Assembly (NCBI GenBank): GCA_029260765.1
Contig: JAJDCP010000112.1
Span: 1-64,000, forward strand
Length of the DNA stretch: 64,000 nucleotides
Source of the DNA: Planctomycetota bacterium
Lineage (GTDB): Bacteria > Planctomycetota > J058 > JAJDCP01
Direction: 5' to 3'
Within the stretch, counting starts at the first letter, position 1, and each line of letters opens with the position of its first letter. Below the pieces are notes generated by a model, which was given only the letters and a program-made list of their open reading frames with translations, was not told the DNA's origin and did no database searches. This document shows positions 9,586-17,966 of the stretch, piece by piece. Made by a program: the position numbers and the translations under genes.

Positions 9586-11208
9586 ATGACCAGGTTTGTC
9601 GCTAGCCTTCTCTTTCTGTTCTGCAGCGCCTGTTCTCCGCGACCGGCAGACGGGCCGCCGCCCTTCCAGCGGACAGAGCCCAACCCGGACCTCTCCAGCC
9701 ACGTCCTGCCTGCTGGAGCCCCGGCGCAGCCCGCCTGGCAGCTGTTGCGGCTCGGGCAGCCGCGGGTCGGCCACGCTGCCACGGTTCTGTCCCTCGCCTG
9801 GTCGGCCGATGGCCAGCGTTTCTGCAGCAGCTCTGCTGATGCAAGCCTGCGCATCTGGGACGCCAACGACGGCGCGGAGCTGCTGCGTATCCAACTGGCC
9901 GAGCGCGTGCTGGGCGCGTGTTTCAGCGCCGATGGCATGCGCCTGCTGGCCGTCTGTGGCCCCCTGGTGCGCGTCTGGGATGCGGTCACGGGAGTCGAAC
10001 TGCGCAGTTTTTCCTGTCAGGCCCCGATCCTGTCCAGTGCACGGGGCGCGGACGGGCGGCTCGCCCTGGGTTGCGAGGACGGCAGCCTCGAGCTGTGGAG
10101 CTGGCGCTCGGGGGAGCGCCTCGCGCACCAGCCAGAGGCCCACGAGGGCGGGGTCTATGCGCTTGCGTGGTCGCCCAGCGGGCAACTGGCCAGCGGGGGA
10201 ACGGATGGCCAGGTGCAGCTCTGGGATGGCGGCCTGCGCTCTACAGGCAGCCTCGATCTTGACGATGCCCATGTGATGTCGCTGGCCTGGGCGCCCGACG
10301 GGCGGCTGGCTGCCGGCTGCGATCAGGACACGGTGCGCATCTTCTCCACCGGACTCGCGCTGCTGCAGACCGATCGCGGAGCAGCGACCTGGTGGGTGCG
10401 CAGCCTGTGCTTCAGCCCCGATGGCGAGGGCTTGTGGATCCAGCCGCTCAATGCAGCGGCACGCTTGCTGCGGGGGAGCAAACATACCACCTTCCCGGCC
10501 AACGGCGATCCCCTGGCGTTCAGCCCCGATGGGCAGATCCTGTTGATGGGCCAGACCGAAGGGGACATAGAGCGTTGGCAGGTAGACGAGCCCTTGAAGA
10601 GACCGTTTGAGGACCACGATCCCATCAATGTGCACGCACTGGCCCTGACCCGCGATGGGTTTCAGCTGGTGACCGCGCAGGATCATGGAGTCCTGCGGGT
10701 CTATTCCTGTGAAAATGGCGGTTTGCTGGCCGAACGTCACCACCATGACAACGGCGTCAGGGAGTTCGCCTGGGGCGCGGCCGTCGAACATGAGGCCCGC
10801 TGGCAGCCCGTGATGCACAGCTTGTCCGAAGACCTCGAAACGACCTGGCTGGTCGATAGCTGGGAGGCAGTGGAGAGCCACTATAAAGGACTGCCCCGCA
10901 ATTACGTTCCCGCCCCCGAAGACCGCGACCTGGCGGCGGCCCGTGCGCAACTCGCAGCCGACCACGAGCTGACGGCGGCACGTTATAGTACAGACCGGCG
11001 TTTCCTGGCGGCGGGTTACGCCGACGGACGCCTCGAGCTCTGGGATCTGGCCGGGGGAAAGCTGCTCATCGGGCAGCGTGTGCACGCCGAGGCCATCCAC
11101 CTGCTCGCCTTCGACGGCGAGGCGCGCCGGCTGGCGAGCGCGGGTTTGGAAGGCTGTCTGGGCCTGTATGAGCTCGGAGCCTTTGTTGAGGAACCGCGGA
11201 GTCCTTGA
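9586..11208 (+). CDS. WD40-repeat lipoprotein
   Basis: ATG at 9586 preceded by GGAG; the frame opens earlier, but the signal sequence MTRFVASLLFLFCSAC begins here, with a probable lipidated Cys at residue 16. The 540-aa product is a chain of WD40 repeats: VLSLAWSADGQRFCSSSADASLRIWD, VYALAWSPSGQLASGG, VMSLAWAPDGRLAAG and LAAGYADGRLELWDL, each ending in W/F-D or a variant. A seven-blade propeller is likely, with a more divergent insertion about residues 330-480. WD40 propellers are protein-binding scaffolds; no enzyme motif is visible. It sits between the ceramidase fusion and a HEAT-repeat protein on the same strand. Confidence 0.88.
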   Translation: MTRFVASLLFLFCSACSPRPADGPPPFQRTEPNPDLSSHVLPAGAPAQPAWQLLRLGQPRVGHAATVLSLAWSADGQRFCSSSADASLRIWDANDGAELLRIQLAERVLGACFSADGMRLLAVCGPLVRVWDAVTGVELRSFSCQAPILSSARGADGRLALGCEDGSLELWSWRSGERLAHQPEAHEGGVYALAWSPSGQLASGGTDGQVQLWDGGLRSTGSLDLDDAHVMSLAWAPDGRLAAGCDQDTVRIFSTGLALLQTDRGAATWWVRSLCFSPDGEGLWIQPLNAAARLLRGSKHTTFPANGDPLAFSPDGQILLMGQTEGDIERWQVDEPLKRPFEDHDPINVHALALTRDGFQLVTAQDHGVLRVYSCENGGLLAERHHHDNGVREFAWGAAVEHEARWQPVMHSLSEDLETTWLVDSWEAVESHYKGLPRNYVPAPEDRDLAAARAQLAADHELTAARYSTDRRFLAAGYADGRLELWDLAGGKLLIGQRVHAEAIHLLAFDGEARRLASAGLEGCLGLYELGAFVEEPRSP

Positions 11209-11262
11209 GACATACGCATGACATACAGCCTCCAGTCTTCCAAGCAGAGCTGGAGGAATCTG

Positions 11263-13737
11263 ATGCGTCGCCGATGCCTGTGCTTATGCCTGCTACTCGC
11301 TCCCCTGTTGGCCGACGAGCAAGCCCTGCTCGCGGTCCTGTACGGCGAGGACGCGACAGACTGCCGTGAGGCGATCCAAGCGCTCACAGAGCAGGGCGGC
11401 CCCTTTTCTGCGTCGATCGAGCGTGCGCTGTGGAGCCTGAGCCGTGAGGATGAACGGGGCTTCGGGGTCGGCGGCGCCGCCTGTGCTTTGCTCTCGAGGC
11501 GCCCCCAGCGGCAAGTGCCGATTCAAGAGCGGTTGTTGTTCGCGCTCGGCGAAGGCAGCTTGCAGGTCGAACGCCTGGAGGCCCGAGAGGACGGCAGTTG
11601 GTGGGGATTGGGCCTGTCCCGCACGCTCCCCGGGGAGACACGACTCCCGCCGCTGCCCGTACAGTTTGTGCTGAAGCCAGGACCCGACCTGAGCTCGGAG
11701 CTGGTTGAGTGCTATGACGAGCTCGGCTCATTGCTCGAGGACATCTGCGCCCGTGCTCCCGCGCTTGAGGAATGCCTGCTGGGCTGCCTCGGTGAAGCTC
11801 TGGCTCTTCCCCTGGGTGACCTCGAGGAACTGCTGCTGTACACGCTCGAGTCGCTGGGACCTCGGGCGCGACCTGCGTTGCCGGCTCTGATCGACCGGCT
11901 GGAAAGCGGCGACCAGTATTTTCCCCTCGAGGCCGCCGTCGATGCCTGGATCGCGATCGGTGTCGATGCCGAGCGCGCCGTTCCGGTCTGCGTCGCCCAA
12001 CTGGAAAGCGCCTGGGTCGAACCCGAGCCCTTCCTGCGTCTGCTGGCCGCGCTCGGCCCCGCGGGCGCCGCAGCCGCGCCCTCTGTGCTGCGCTGGCTCC
12101 CCGAGTTTGGCCTGGCCTGGCAGGCGCTGATCGCTATGGGGCCAGCGGCGGCGCCCAGCGTGGCATCACTCGTACCCGAGGGCGACCAGGTGGCGCCCTA
12201 CCCTTCTATGCTCGGCGAGCTGATCGCGTCGAGCCGCTGTCCCCAGGGCATCGCCTGGGTGCAGATGGAGGCGGCGGCCGACCCCGACGGCCGGGCCGTG
12301 GAAACCCTTGCCTATCTGGGTCCCGGCGCAGGTCTGGCGCCCGAACATTTCGAGCGCTGGCTGCATGACTGCTCTCTGGATGACCTCGAAGAGCTGCTGC
12401 CCGGCTTGCTTGAAGCGGGCTGGCCGCGGGCCTGGTTGGTCGACCTGGTGCGGCAGGAGATCGAGGCTGAGCGGGCAACTCCTGAGTTGCTCGAGCTGGC
12501 GGCCGGTTTGGGTCCTGAAGCCGGGGTGCTCCTGCCTGTGCTGCTCGCCAACCAGGAGGAGCTGTACCGTGGTGATTTGCTCAGCGGCACACTCGAGCTG
12601 GCCGGTGCCCTGGCCGATGCGGGGGAACCGGCCCTCGCTCTGATCGCGGGCCTGTTGGACCTCGATCCGGATCGCTACCTGCAGCTGACCGACTCTCCGA
12701 GCGGCGCTGATGCCTGGTGGGAGCTGCAAGAGGAGCGCATCGCCCGCCTGGGCCACCCGCAACCCGAGCTGCGCGACAGAGCTTTCAGCGAGCTGCTCGA
12801 GGCAGGACCGCGCGTGCTGGGAAGCGTGCAAAGGGCTCTGGCCGAAGGAAGCGATCCACAGACAATGTTCCTGCTGGAGAAGTTGGCACGCACCCTGCTA
12901 GACCGCTTCGACCACCCCGAGATCCGTGCGCGGGCCGTCGAAGCATGGGCGTGCATCCGGGCTGACGACCCCGGGCTGCAGGAAGACCTCTGGGGACTGA
13001 TCTATGCAGACCCCTCCCCTCAAGTGGTCATCAGTGCCTGCGAATCCCTGCGCGGGCTGGGCGCCCACAGGAACATCGGCGAGCTGCTGGATCGCTTTTC
13101 GCACATCCCCCCGGGAGCCTCGACCGCGCTGGGGCGGCTGCTTATCGACCTGGACGGTGAGACTCTTCTTCAGAGCCTGCGTGACGACCCGCGGGGGCAC
13201 GCCCACTTTCTAGTGGAGCACGGCGAACGCCTCGCCAGCCGCGTCGGCAGGGGGCTCGTGATGCCCCTGCTAGCAGAGTTGCTCGACGAAGCACAGACCT
13301 CCCGCCTGGCAGACGAAACCCAGCGCGGCCGCACTGTAGGCCTGGCAGCCGCCCGCCTGCTCGCCATCCTCGGAGGCTTTGACGGGCTTGATCCGGACGC
13401 GCCCGACGAAATCGATCTTGAACGTGTGACACGCTGGTGGGAGCGCCAGGGTTCGAATACCCGCTACCTGCCCGCAGCCTGGCTGGAGATCGAACAATCA
13501 GGACTCGAGCCAGGCTATCTCTACACGTTCAGCCTCTGGAACGCGCAGGGACGCCTCGAACTACGCCAACGCCCCCTGCCAGGAAGTCGGGTGGTGCTCG
13601 GCCCCTATCCTCCGGGTCCGGTGCGCTGTATTGTCAATGGGCAGTGCTTCGACGTCGAGCTCAGTGAGGGCGCTTGCAGGACGCTCACCCTGCCCAACGT
13701 TGAAGACATCGACTTCGGGGACTTCTACTTCGACTGA
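11263..13737 (+). CDS. secreted HEAT-repeat protein with C-terminal beta domain
   Basis: The chosen ATG (11263) has a strong GGAGG six bases upstream and begins a signal peptide (RRRCLCLCLLLAPLLADE); the frame opens at 11218. The 824-aa protein is mainly alpha-helical Leu/Ala/Glu-rich HEAT-like repeats (LGPRARPALPALIDRLESGDQYFPLEAAVDAW, LGPAGAAAAPSVLRW). The last 80 residues look like a beta sandwich (GLEPGYLYTFSLWNAQGRLEL; LPNVEDIDFGDFYFD), similar in feel to carboxypeptidase-regulatory-like domains. The function is unknown and a scaffold role is the simplest inference. It is the last gene of the exported-protein block and converges on fetB with only four bases between. Confidence 0.82.
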   Translation: MRRRCLCLCLLLAPLLADEQALLAVLYGEDATDCREAIQALTEQGGPFSASIERALWSLSREDERGFGVGGAACALLSRRPQRQVPIQERLLFALGEGSLQVERLEAREDGSWWGLGLSRTLPGETRLPPLPVQFVLKPGPDLSSELVECYDELGSLLEDICARAPALEECLLGCLGEALALPLGDLEELLLYTLESLGPRARPALPALIDRLESGDQYFPLEAAVDAWIAIGVDAERAVPVCVAQLESAWVEPEPFLRLLAALGPAGAAAAPSVLRWLPEFGLAWQALIAMGPAAAPSVASLVPEGDQVAPYPSMLGELIASSRCPQGIAWVQMEAAADPDGRAVETLAYLGPGAGLAPEHFERWLHDCSLDDLEELLPGLLEAGWPRAWLVDLVRQEIEAERATPELLELAAGLGPEAGVLLPVLLANQEELYRGDLLSGTLELAGALADAGEPALALIAGLLDLDPDRYLQLTDSPSGADAWWELQEERIARLGHPQPELRDRAFSELLEAGPRVLGSVQRALAEGSDPQTMFLLEKLARTLLDRFDHPEIRARAVEAWACIRADDPGLQEDLWGLIYADPSPQVVISACESLRGLGAHRNIGELLDRFSHIPPGASTALGRLLIDLDGETLLQSLRDDPRGHAHFLVEHGERLASRVGRGLVMPLLAELLDEAQTSRLADETQRGRTVGLAAARLLAILGGFDGLDPDAPDEIDLERVTRWWERQGSNTRYLPAAWLEIEQSGLEPGYLYTFSLWNAQGRLELRQRPLPGSRVVLGPYPPGPVRCIVNGQCFDVELSEGACRTLTLPNVEDIDFGDFYFD

Positions 13738-13741
13738 GCGC

Positions 13742-14539
13742 TCAGCGTTCCCGAATGCTCTCGGCATCCAACTGGTGCCGGGCTGTGAAGCAGCGCCGGA
13801 AAGTCAGCATGGCGATGCCCATGCTGCCGAGCGCCGTGGAGGCGCATAGCATGAACATCACCACGATCTGGTAGCGCACCGCCTGGTGCGGGTCGGCCCC
13901 GCCCAGAATCTGTCCGGTCATCATGCCGGGCAACGACACCAAGCCCACCACCGTCATCGAGTTGAGGATCGGGATCATTCCCCGTTCGACGGCCGAAGAG
14001 ACCAGCCCGCGGGCTGCCTCCCAGCGCGTCGCTCCCAGGCTGAGCTCCATCTCAATACGCGCACGTTTCTCGACCAGATCCTGCAGCAGGCTGTCTAGAC
14101 AGAGCGAGATGCCCGTCAGGCTGTTGCCCAGAATCATACCGAGCAACGGGATGAATGTCTGGGGCAGGTACCAGGGCTGTGGCCGGACGATGGCGGCGGT
14201 CACCACCACGCACGTCAACAAGCTGCTCACGCTCAGGCTGAGCAGGCTGCGCCAGCCCGCTCCCTTGTACTCACGCTTGGGCCGACGTATGGCGGCATGG
14301 GCAGCGGCGCCGACCATCACCACGATCAGAAGCAACAAACTCGTGATGCGCAGCTCGGCAAAAACCCAACCCAATACGTAGCCGATCACCCCCAACTGCG
14401 CGACCGTCCGCAGACTGGCGATCAGCAGGCGTTTCTCCAAGCGCAGCCGCAAGGCGACGCTGCAGACGCCAGCGACCAGCACCAGGCTGGCGGACAAAGC
14501 GAGGTCGGAGAGCTCCAAGATCGGGGCCGGAGTTGCCAT
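13742..14539 (-). CDS. fetB: FetB-like ABC transporter permease (iron/metal export)
   Basis: The 265-aa protein has about seven hydrophobic segments. It matches the UPF0014/FetB family along its whole length: SLRTVAQLGVIGYVLGW near the N-terminus, LGMILGNSLTGISLCLDSL in the middle, the coupling-helix-like ELSLGATRWEAAR, and SLPGMMTGQILGGADPHQAVRYQIVVMFM near the C-terminus. In E. coli FetAB exports iron and raises resistance to oxidative stress. It directly follows the ATPase gene on the same strand with a one-base gap, forming a compact two-gene operon. Its stop lies only four bases from the convergent HEAT-repeat gene. Confidence 0.92.
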   Translation of the reverse strand: MATPAPILELSDLALSASLVLVAGVCSVALRLRLEKRLLIASLRTVAQLGVIGYVLGWVFAELRITSLLLLIVVMVGAAAHAAIRRPKREYKGAGWRSLLSLSVSSLLTCVVVTAAIVRPQPWYLPQTFIPLLGMILGNSLTGISLCLDSLLQDLVEKRARIEMELSLGATRWEAARGLVSSAVERGMIPILNSMTVVGLVSLPGMMTGQILGGADPHQAVRYQIVVMFMLCASTALGSMGIAMLTFRRCFTARHQLDAESIRER

Positions 14540-14540
14540 T

Positions 14541-15197
14541 TCAGGCCTCCTTCTCAGGCGAGAACCCGCTCAATTCGATCTCACGCTGGCACAAGCGCGC
14601 GCGGAAGGTCCCGTCGTGGCTGACCAGCAGCAACGACAAACCACGTTCGACACGCTCTTGATCGATCATCTCCGTCACGGTCTCGGCCGACTCCGGGTCC
14701 AGTGCGCTGCTGGGCTCATCGAGTAGCAGCACTGCCGGCTCGACCAATAGCGCGCGCAGCAGACAGAGCCGCTGCTGCTCCCCTACGGACAAGCTCTCTG
14801 CGCTCTGTTGCCAACAGTCTTCATTGAGGCCCAGCCGGCGCAGACCTGCGCGGGCCCGCTCCTCAGGGAAGCTGCCGAGACTGCTGGCGTACTCGAAGGG
14901 ACGCGCCAGGTTGCTCGCCACGTCCCCAGGCAGCAGGCTGGGTTTCTGCGCGAGCAAGACCACCTGGCGGCGGAAGGCAGGCCAACCGCCCGCACCCGCA
15001 GGCAACCCACGCAACAAGATCTGCCCAGCCAGAGGATCGGCCAGGCCGGCCACAACGCGTAGCAAAGTGGTCTTCCCGAGTCCCGACGGGCCGATCAGTC
15101 CGACACCGACGCCCGGTTCCAGGGAGATGTCGAGCCCGGCCAGCAGCGTTCGGCCGCCAGCACCTACCGACAACCCGGACAGACTGAGAACGCTCAT
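14541..15197 (-). CDS. fetA: FetA-like ABC transporter ATP-binding protein
   Basis: The 218-aa ATPase starts at the ATG at 15197, six bases after GGAG; the frame runs further upstream to 15413, but that part shows no homology. Walker A is GPSGLGKTT (about 36-44), the ABC signature LSVGEQQR, and Walker B with the catalytic Glu VLLLDEPSSALD. The short length, without extra domains, is typical of FetA/YbbL. It pairs with the FetB permease immediately downstream to form a putative iron/metal efflux pump. Confidence 0.9.
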   Translation of the reverse strand: MSVLSLSGLSVGAGGRTLLAGLDISLEPGVGVGLIGPSGLGKTTLLRVVAGLADPLAGQILLRGLPAGAGGWPAFRRQVVLLAQKPSLLPGDVASNLARPFEYASSLGSFPEERARAGLRRLGLNEDCWQQSAESLSVGEQQRLCLLRALLVEPAVLLLDEPSSALDPESAETVTEMIDQERVERGLSLLLVSHDGTFRARLCQREIELSGFSPEKEA

Positions 15198-15563
15198 CAC
15201 GGTCTCCATGGAGTGGCCGCGCCCCCCCCCGACGAGCCCGCAGTGTGGCGTAAGCCGGCAGGGAAGTCCAGGCAGCAGGCCGGCCGCCCTGCGCTTCGTT
15301 TGGAACAGCGACGCCGGATCCGGGCGTCGCTGGAATCGCAGACCTGGCCGCTCCTTCACAAGAGCTCCCAGCGTCCTCCTCTTTGCCAAGAGCACCCGGA
15401 GCTTATGGTCCATGGCGAGGCTCTCGGCCTCGCACGCTCACGAAGATCGCTGCACCGCGTGTTCGGCCTCTCCCAGGTTCTTGCTTGGATCGTGGCACAG
15501 GTTGTTCCAACGGTATACGTTAGCGGATTGCGCCATCGAAGTTTGATACCCGAAAAGGAACCC
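15198..15563. other. divergent intergenic region between fetA and the PadR gene
   Basis: The 366 bases hold no convincing gene; the open frames here are extensions of fetA or shadows. They must carry the divergent promoters for fetA (minus) and the PadR/permease pair (plus). Apart from the dyad at 15509-15521, no regulatory site stands out. Confidence 0.5.
15509..15521 (+). promoter_or_regulatory. inverted repeat AACG-N5-CGTT, candidate PadR operator
   Basis: AACGGTATACGTT is a short dyad (AACG/CGTT around a GTATA core) about 43 bases before the PadR start. It overlaps a TATACG hexamer that could serve as a -10. PadR-family repressors usually autoregulate by binding inverted repeats over their own promoter, so an operator is plausible. 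The half-sites are short and chance is possible. Confidence 0.3.
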
Positions 15564-15872
15564 ATGCGAGACACCGACTTCTACCTGGGGCAGATCCGGC
15601 TACAAGTGCTCAACCAAGCCCGTCGTGAGCCGATCTCTGGGCTCGGGATCTCCCGCGAGCTTGCCCGGCACGGTTACGAGTTGGGCCCCGGACCGATCTG
15701 CCCGCGGCTCCATCGCTTGGAGGAGCACGGCCACCTCAAGTCGCGCAGGGCGCTGGCCGATGGTCGGCATCGCCGGCTGTGCCGGGCGACTCCAGTCGGA
15801 AAAGAGCTGCTCGCTGGGGCAAAGACGAAAGTACGCGAGCTCTTCGAGGAGCGCATCGAGGAGGACTACTGA
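15564..15872 (+). CDS. PadR-family transcriptional regulator
   Basis: The 102-aa protein starts at the ATG at 15564 preceded by AAGGA; the longer open frame upstream is not coding-like. The sequence is a PadR winged helix: YLGQIRLQVLNQARREPISGLGISREL (helices 1-2), then LGPGPICPRLHRLEEHGHL (recognition helix and wing). The length is that of a minimal PadR protein. The APC permease begins three bases after the stop, so the regulator and transporter form one transcript and the regulator presumably controls permease expression in response to an unknown ligand. Confidence 0.85.
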   Translation: MRDTDFYLGQIRLQVLNQARREPISGLGISRELARHGYELGPGPICPRLHRLEEHGHLKSRRALADGRHRRLCRATPVGKELLAGAKTKVRELFEERIEEDY

Positions 15873-15875
15873 TCC

Positions 15876-17201
15876 ATGTCCAACGAACACCCGTCGATAC
15901 CGCACCCGCAGCTCCGAAGGGAGGTCGGTCTCTGGGGCGCCATCTTGATGGGGCTCGGTTCGATCGTCGGAACCGGAGTTTTCGTTTCCATCGGCATCGC
16001 GGCGGAGGTCGCTGGGCCCGCGGTTCTCCTCGCCATCGCTCTGGCTGCAGCAGTCGCAACGGCGAACGGACTCTCCAGCGCGCAACTTGCGGCAAGCCAT
16101 CCCGTCAGCGGTGGCACCTACGAGTACGGTTACCGCTACCTGTCGCCAACCCTCGGATTCTGCGCCGGCTGGCTGTTCCTCTGCGCGAAGAGCGCATCGG
16201 CGGCTACGGCAGCCCTGGGCTTCGCTGGCTATCTGTTGCATGCGATGAGCGCACCCGTCGACACATGGCTGGTCCCGGTGGCAATCGGGACTGTCGTGGT
16301 CCTCACGGCCATTGTCCTCACAGGCATCCGCCGGTCCAACCTCACCAATATGGGCATCGTCTCGCTGACGCTGTTCTCCCTGACCTTCTTCGTGCTGGCC
16401 GGGATTCCCGTGGTGTTCGCCGCGGGCACCTCGAACTTCGTCCCGTTCTTCGCCCCAGCATCTGGGGACGCGCTCGCCAGCGGGGTGCTTCACGCGACAG
16501 CGCTCATGTTTGTCGCCTACACCGGCTACGGTAGGATCGCCACGCTCGGTGAGGAGGTGCGCGAGCCACGCCGCACGATCCCCCGAGCGATCATCGCGAC
16601 GCTGGTGCTCTCGATGGCGCTCTACGTGGCCGTCGGTTTTGTGGCGATCGGCGCGGTGGGAGCCGGCCCCTTCGCCGCCGCGACCGCCGAAACGGCGGCT
16701 CCCCTGGAGGTGGTCGCCCACAGCCTCTCCGTGCCCGGCGCGCGTTGGATCCTGGCCGCTGGGGCGATGACAGCCATGCTCGGCGTGCTCCTCAACCTGA
16801 TCCTGGGGCTCTCCCGCGTCTTCCTGGCGATGGGACGCCGGGGCGACATGCCCCGCGCGCTGGCCGGTCTCGACGACTCCGGCACCACGCCGCGGCTCGC
16901 GGTGCTGCTGACGGGGGCCGTCATCGCCGGCCTCGCGATGATCGGCAGCGTTCGTACGACGTGGTCCTTCAGCGCCTTCACGGTGCTCTTCTACTACGCA
17001 CTCACCAACCTCGCGGCGCTACGCCTGCCCCCAGAGAGCCGCCGCTATCCGAGCTGGGTCGCCGTAGCCGGGCTTGTGGCCTGCTTGTTCCTGGCCTTCT
17101 GGGTCGAGCCCGAGGTGTGGCTTGCGGGGCTGGGGCTGCTCGCGATCGGACTGCTGTGGCATCTCGTCGCCCAACGCTCGCAGCGAAGAGCCCGTGGCTG
17201 A
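15876..17201 (+). CDS. APC-superfamily amino acid/polyamine permease
   Basis: The 441-aa polytopic membrane protein has about 12 hydrophobic segments. The signature in TM1 is GAILMGLGSIVGTGVFVSIG, the typical APC substrate-binding glycine motif, followed by SGGTYEYGYRYLSP and the conserved YTGYGRIATLGEEVREPRRTIPRAI region of TM6-7. Substrates of close relatives are amino acids or amines; nothing here fixes the substrate. It lies three bases downstream of a PadR regulator. Codon choice (frequent CTC and ATC, few CTG runs) reads slightly unlike the neighbours, so transfer of the pair is possible. Confidence 0.88.
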   Translation: MSNEHPSIPHPQLRREVGLWGAILMGLGSIVGTGVFVSIGIAAEVAGPAVLLAIALAAAVATANGLSSAQLAASHPVSGGTYEYGYRYLSPTLGFCAGWLFLCAKSASAATAALGFAGYLLHAMSAPVDTWLVPVAIGTVVVLTAIVLTGIRRSNLTNMGIVSLTLFSLTFFVLAGIPVVFAAGTSNFVPFFAPASGDALASGVLHATALMFVAYTGYGRIATLGEEVREPRRTIPRAIIATLVLSMALYVAVGFVAIGAVGAGPFAAATAETAAPLEVVAHSLSVPGARWILAAGAMTAMLGVLLNLILGLSRVFLAMGRRGDMPRALAGLDDSGTTPRLAVLLTGAVIAGLAMIGSVRTTWSFSAFTVLFYYALTNLAALRLPPESRRYPSWVAVAGLVACLFLAFWVEPEVWLAGLGLLAIGLLWHLVAQRSQRRARG

Positions 17202-17286
17202 AGGTCCAGGGATGCGGCGCGTGACCCGTTTCCCGGATAACGACCGGCCGCCCAGCGCCTCCTTCAAGGACGTCCCCCATCCGAAA

Positions 17287-17314
17287 GGGCCGCCCTCCCG
17301 AAGGAAGACGGCCC
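17287..17314. terminator. bidirectional hairpin terminator between the APC permease and ssrA
   Basis: A 12-bp stem with a four-base loop: on the minus strand GGGCCGTCTTCC, loop TTCG, then GGAGGGCGGCCC with two G-U pairs, followed by TTTCGG. On the plus strand the hairpin is followed by ATGTTTCTGG. It lies between the 3' ends of the permease and the convergent tmRNA gene, so it can stop both transcripts. The U-tracts are short on both sides. Confidence 0.65.
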
Positions 17315-17373
17315 ATGTTTCTGGAAAACTCTTGTCCGAAAGGCCTCAGGTTGCCCCGAAACCCTGTTTCTCA

Positions 17374-17731
17374 TGGAGGCGGTGGGAGTCGAACCCACGT
17401 CCCAAAGTGAGTCCACCCTGGCGTCTACGCGTATAGTCTGCTTCAAGTCTCACCGTCACATCACCAGCAGACAAGTGATTGCAACGGCCAGCCGCCTGTG
17501 TTTTCTCGCGATGGACTCCAGTGGCTCAAGTCCAAGGCCATCCCACTAGTGACGCTCATGCAGCCCCGTGGGCATCAACTGCTGAGCGTGCAACCCTTTT
17601 TATTCAGGCAGCAAGTGCATAAGCTGTTTTAGTGTTGGCAGTTATGCTTGTTCTCGGGGTTTAACGAGGCCTCCGAGCACCTCGACGCGCAACCAAAATT
17701 TTCTGACACCCGGTCGAATCCAGTCGCCCCC
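17374..17731 (-). ncRNA. ssrA: transfer-messenger RNA (tmRNA)
   Basis: On the minus strand the RNA begins GGGGGCGACTGGATTCGACC, the classic tmRNA 5' tRNA-like half, and ends with the T-arm GGTTCGACTCCCACC and acceptor strand CGCCTCC plus discriminator A. CCA is not encoded. The first seven bases pair with the 3' acceptor strand (one G-U). The tag reading frame runs from 17639 (GCC resume codon) to the TGA at 17606-17604 and encodes ANTKTAYALAA, ending in the ClpXP-recognised ALAA-type tail. Total length about 358 nt is normal for a one-piece tmRNA. It rescues stalled ribosomes together with SmpB, which is not in this window. Confidence 0.95.
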
Positions 17732-17803
17732 TTTGTAAGGAGTCATGAGGACTACGAACCCAGTCGTTGGAAATGGCGGTAACCCTTTCCTCCAACCAAC
17801 ATT

Positions 17804-17832
17804 ATCTTAGCCGCTGCCGCGGGTTTTGTCAA
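17804..17832 (-). promoter_or_regulatory. sigma-70-type promoter of ssrA
   Basis: On the minus strand a perfect -35 TTGACA (17832-17827) is separated by exactly 17 bases from TAAGAT (17809-17804), a five-of-six -10. Transcription would start about 65 bases before the mature tmRNA 5' end, leaving a leader for RNase processing. It is the best promoter in the window. Confidence 0.85.
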
Positions 17833-17966
17833 GTGGGGTGACGCGGCGCCGCACGCTGAGGACTGTGCTTTGGAGTACAATCGGGACCAGCAGCCTGGCT
17901 GGCAAGCGGGGCGCATTGTGTGCCGTATCTACGTAGAAGAACCGGGAGTTTGCTGCGGATGCAACC

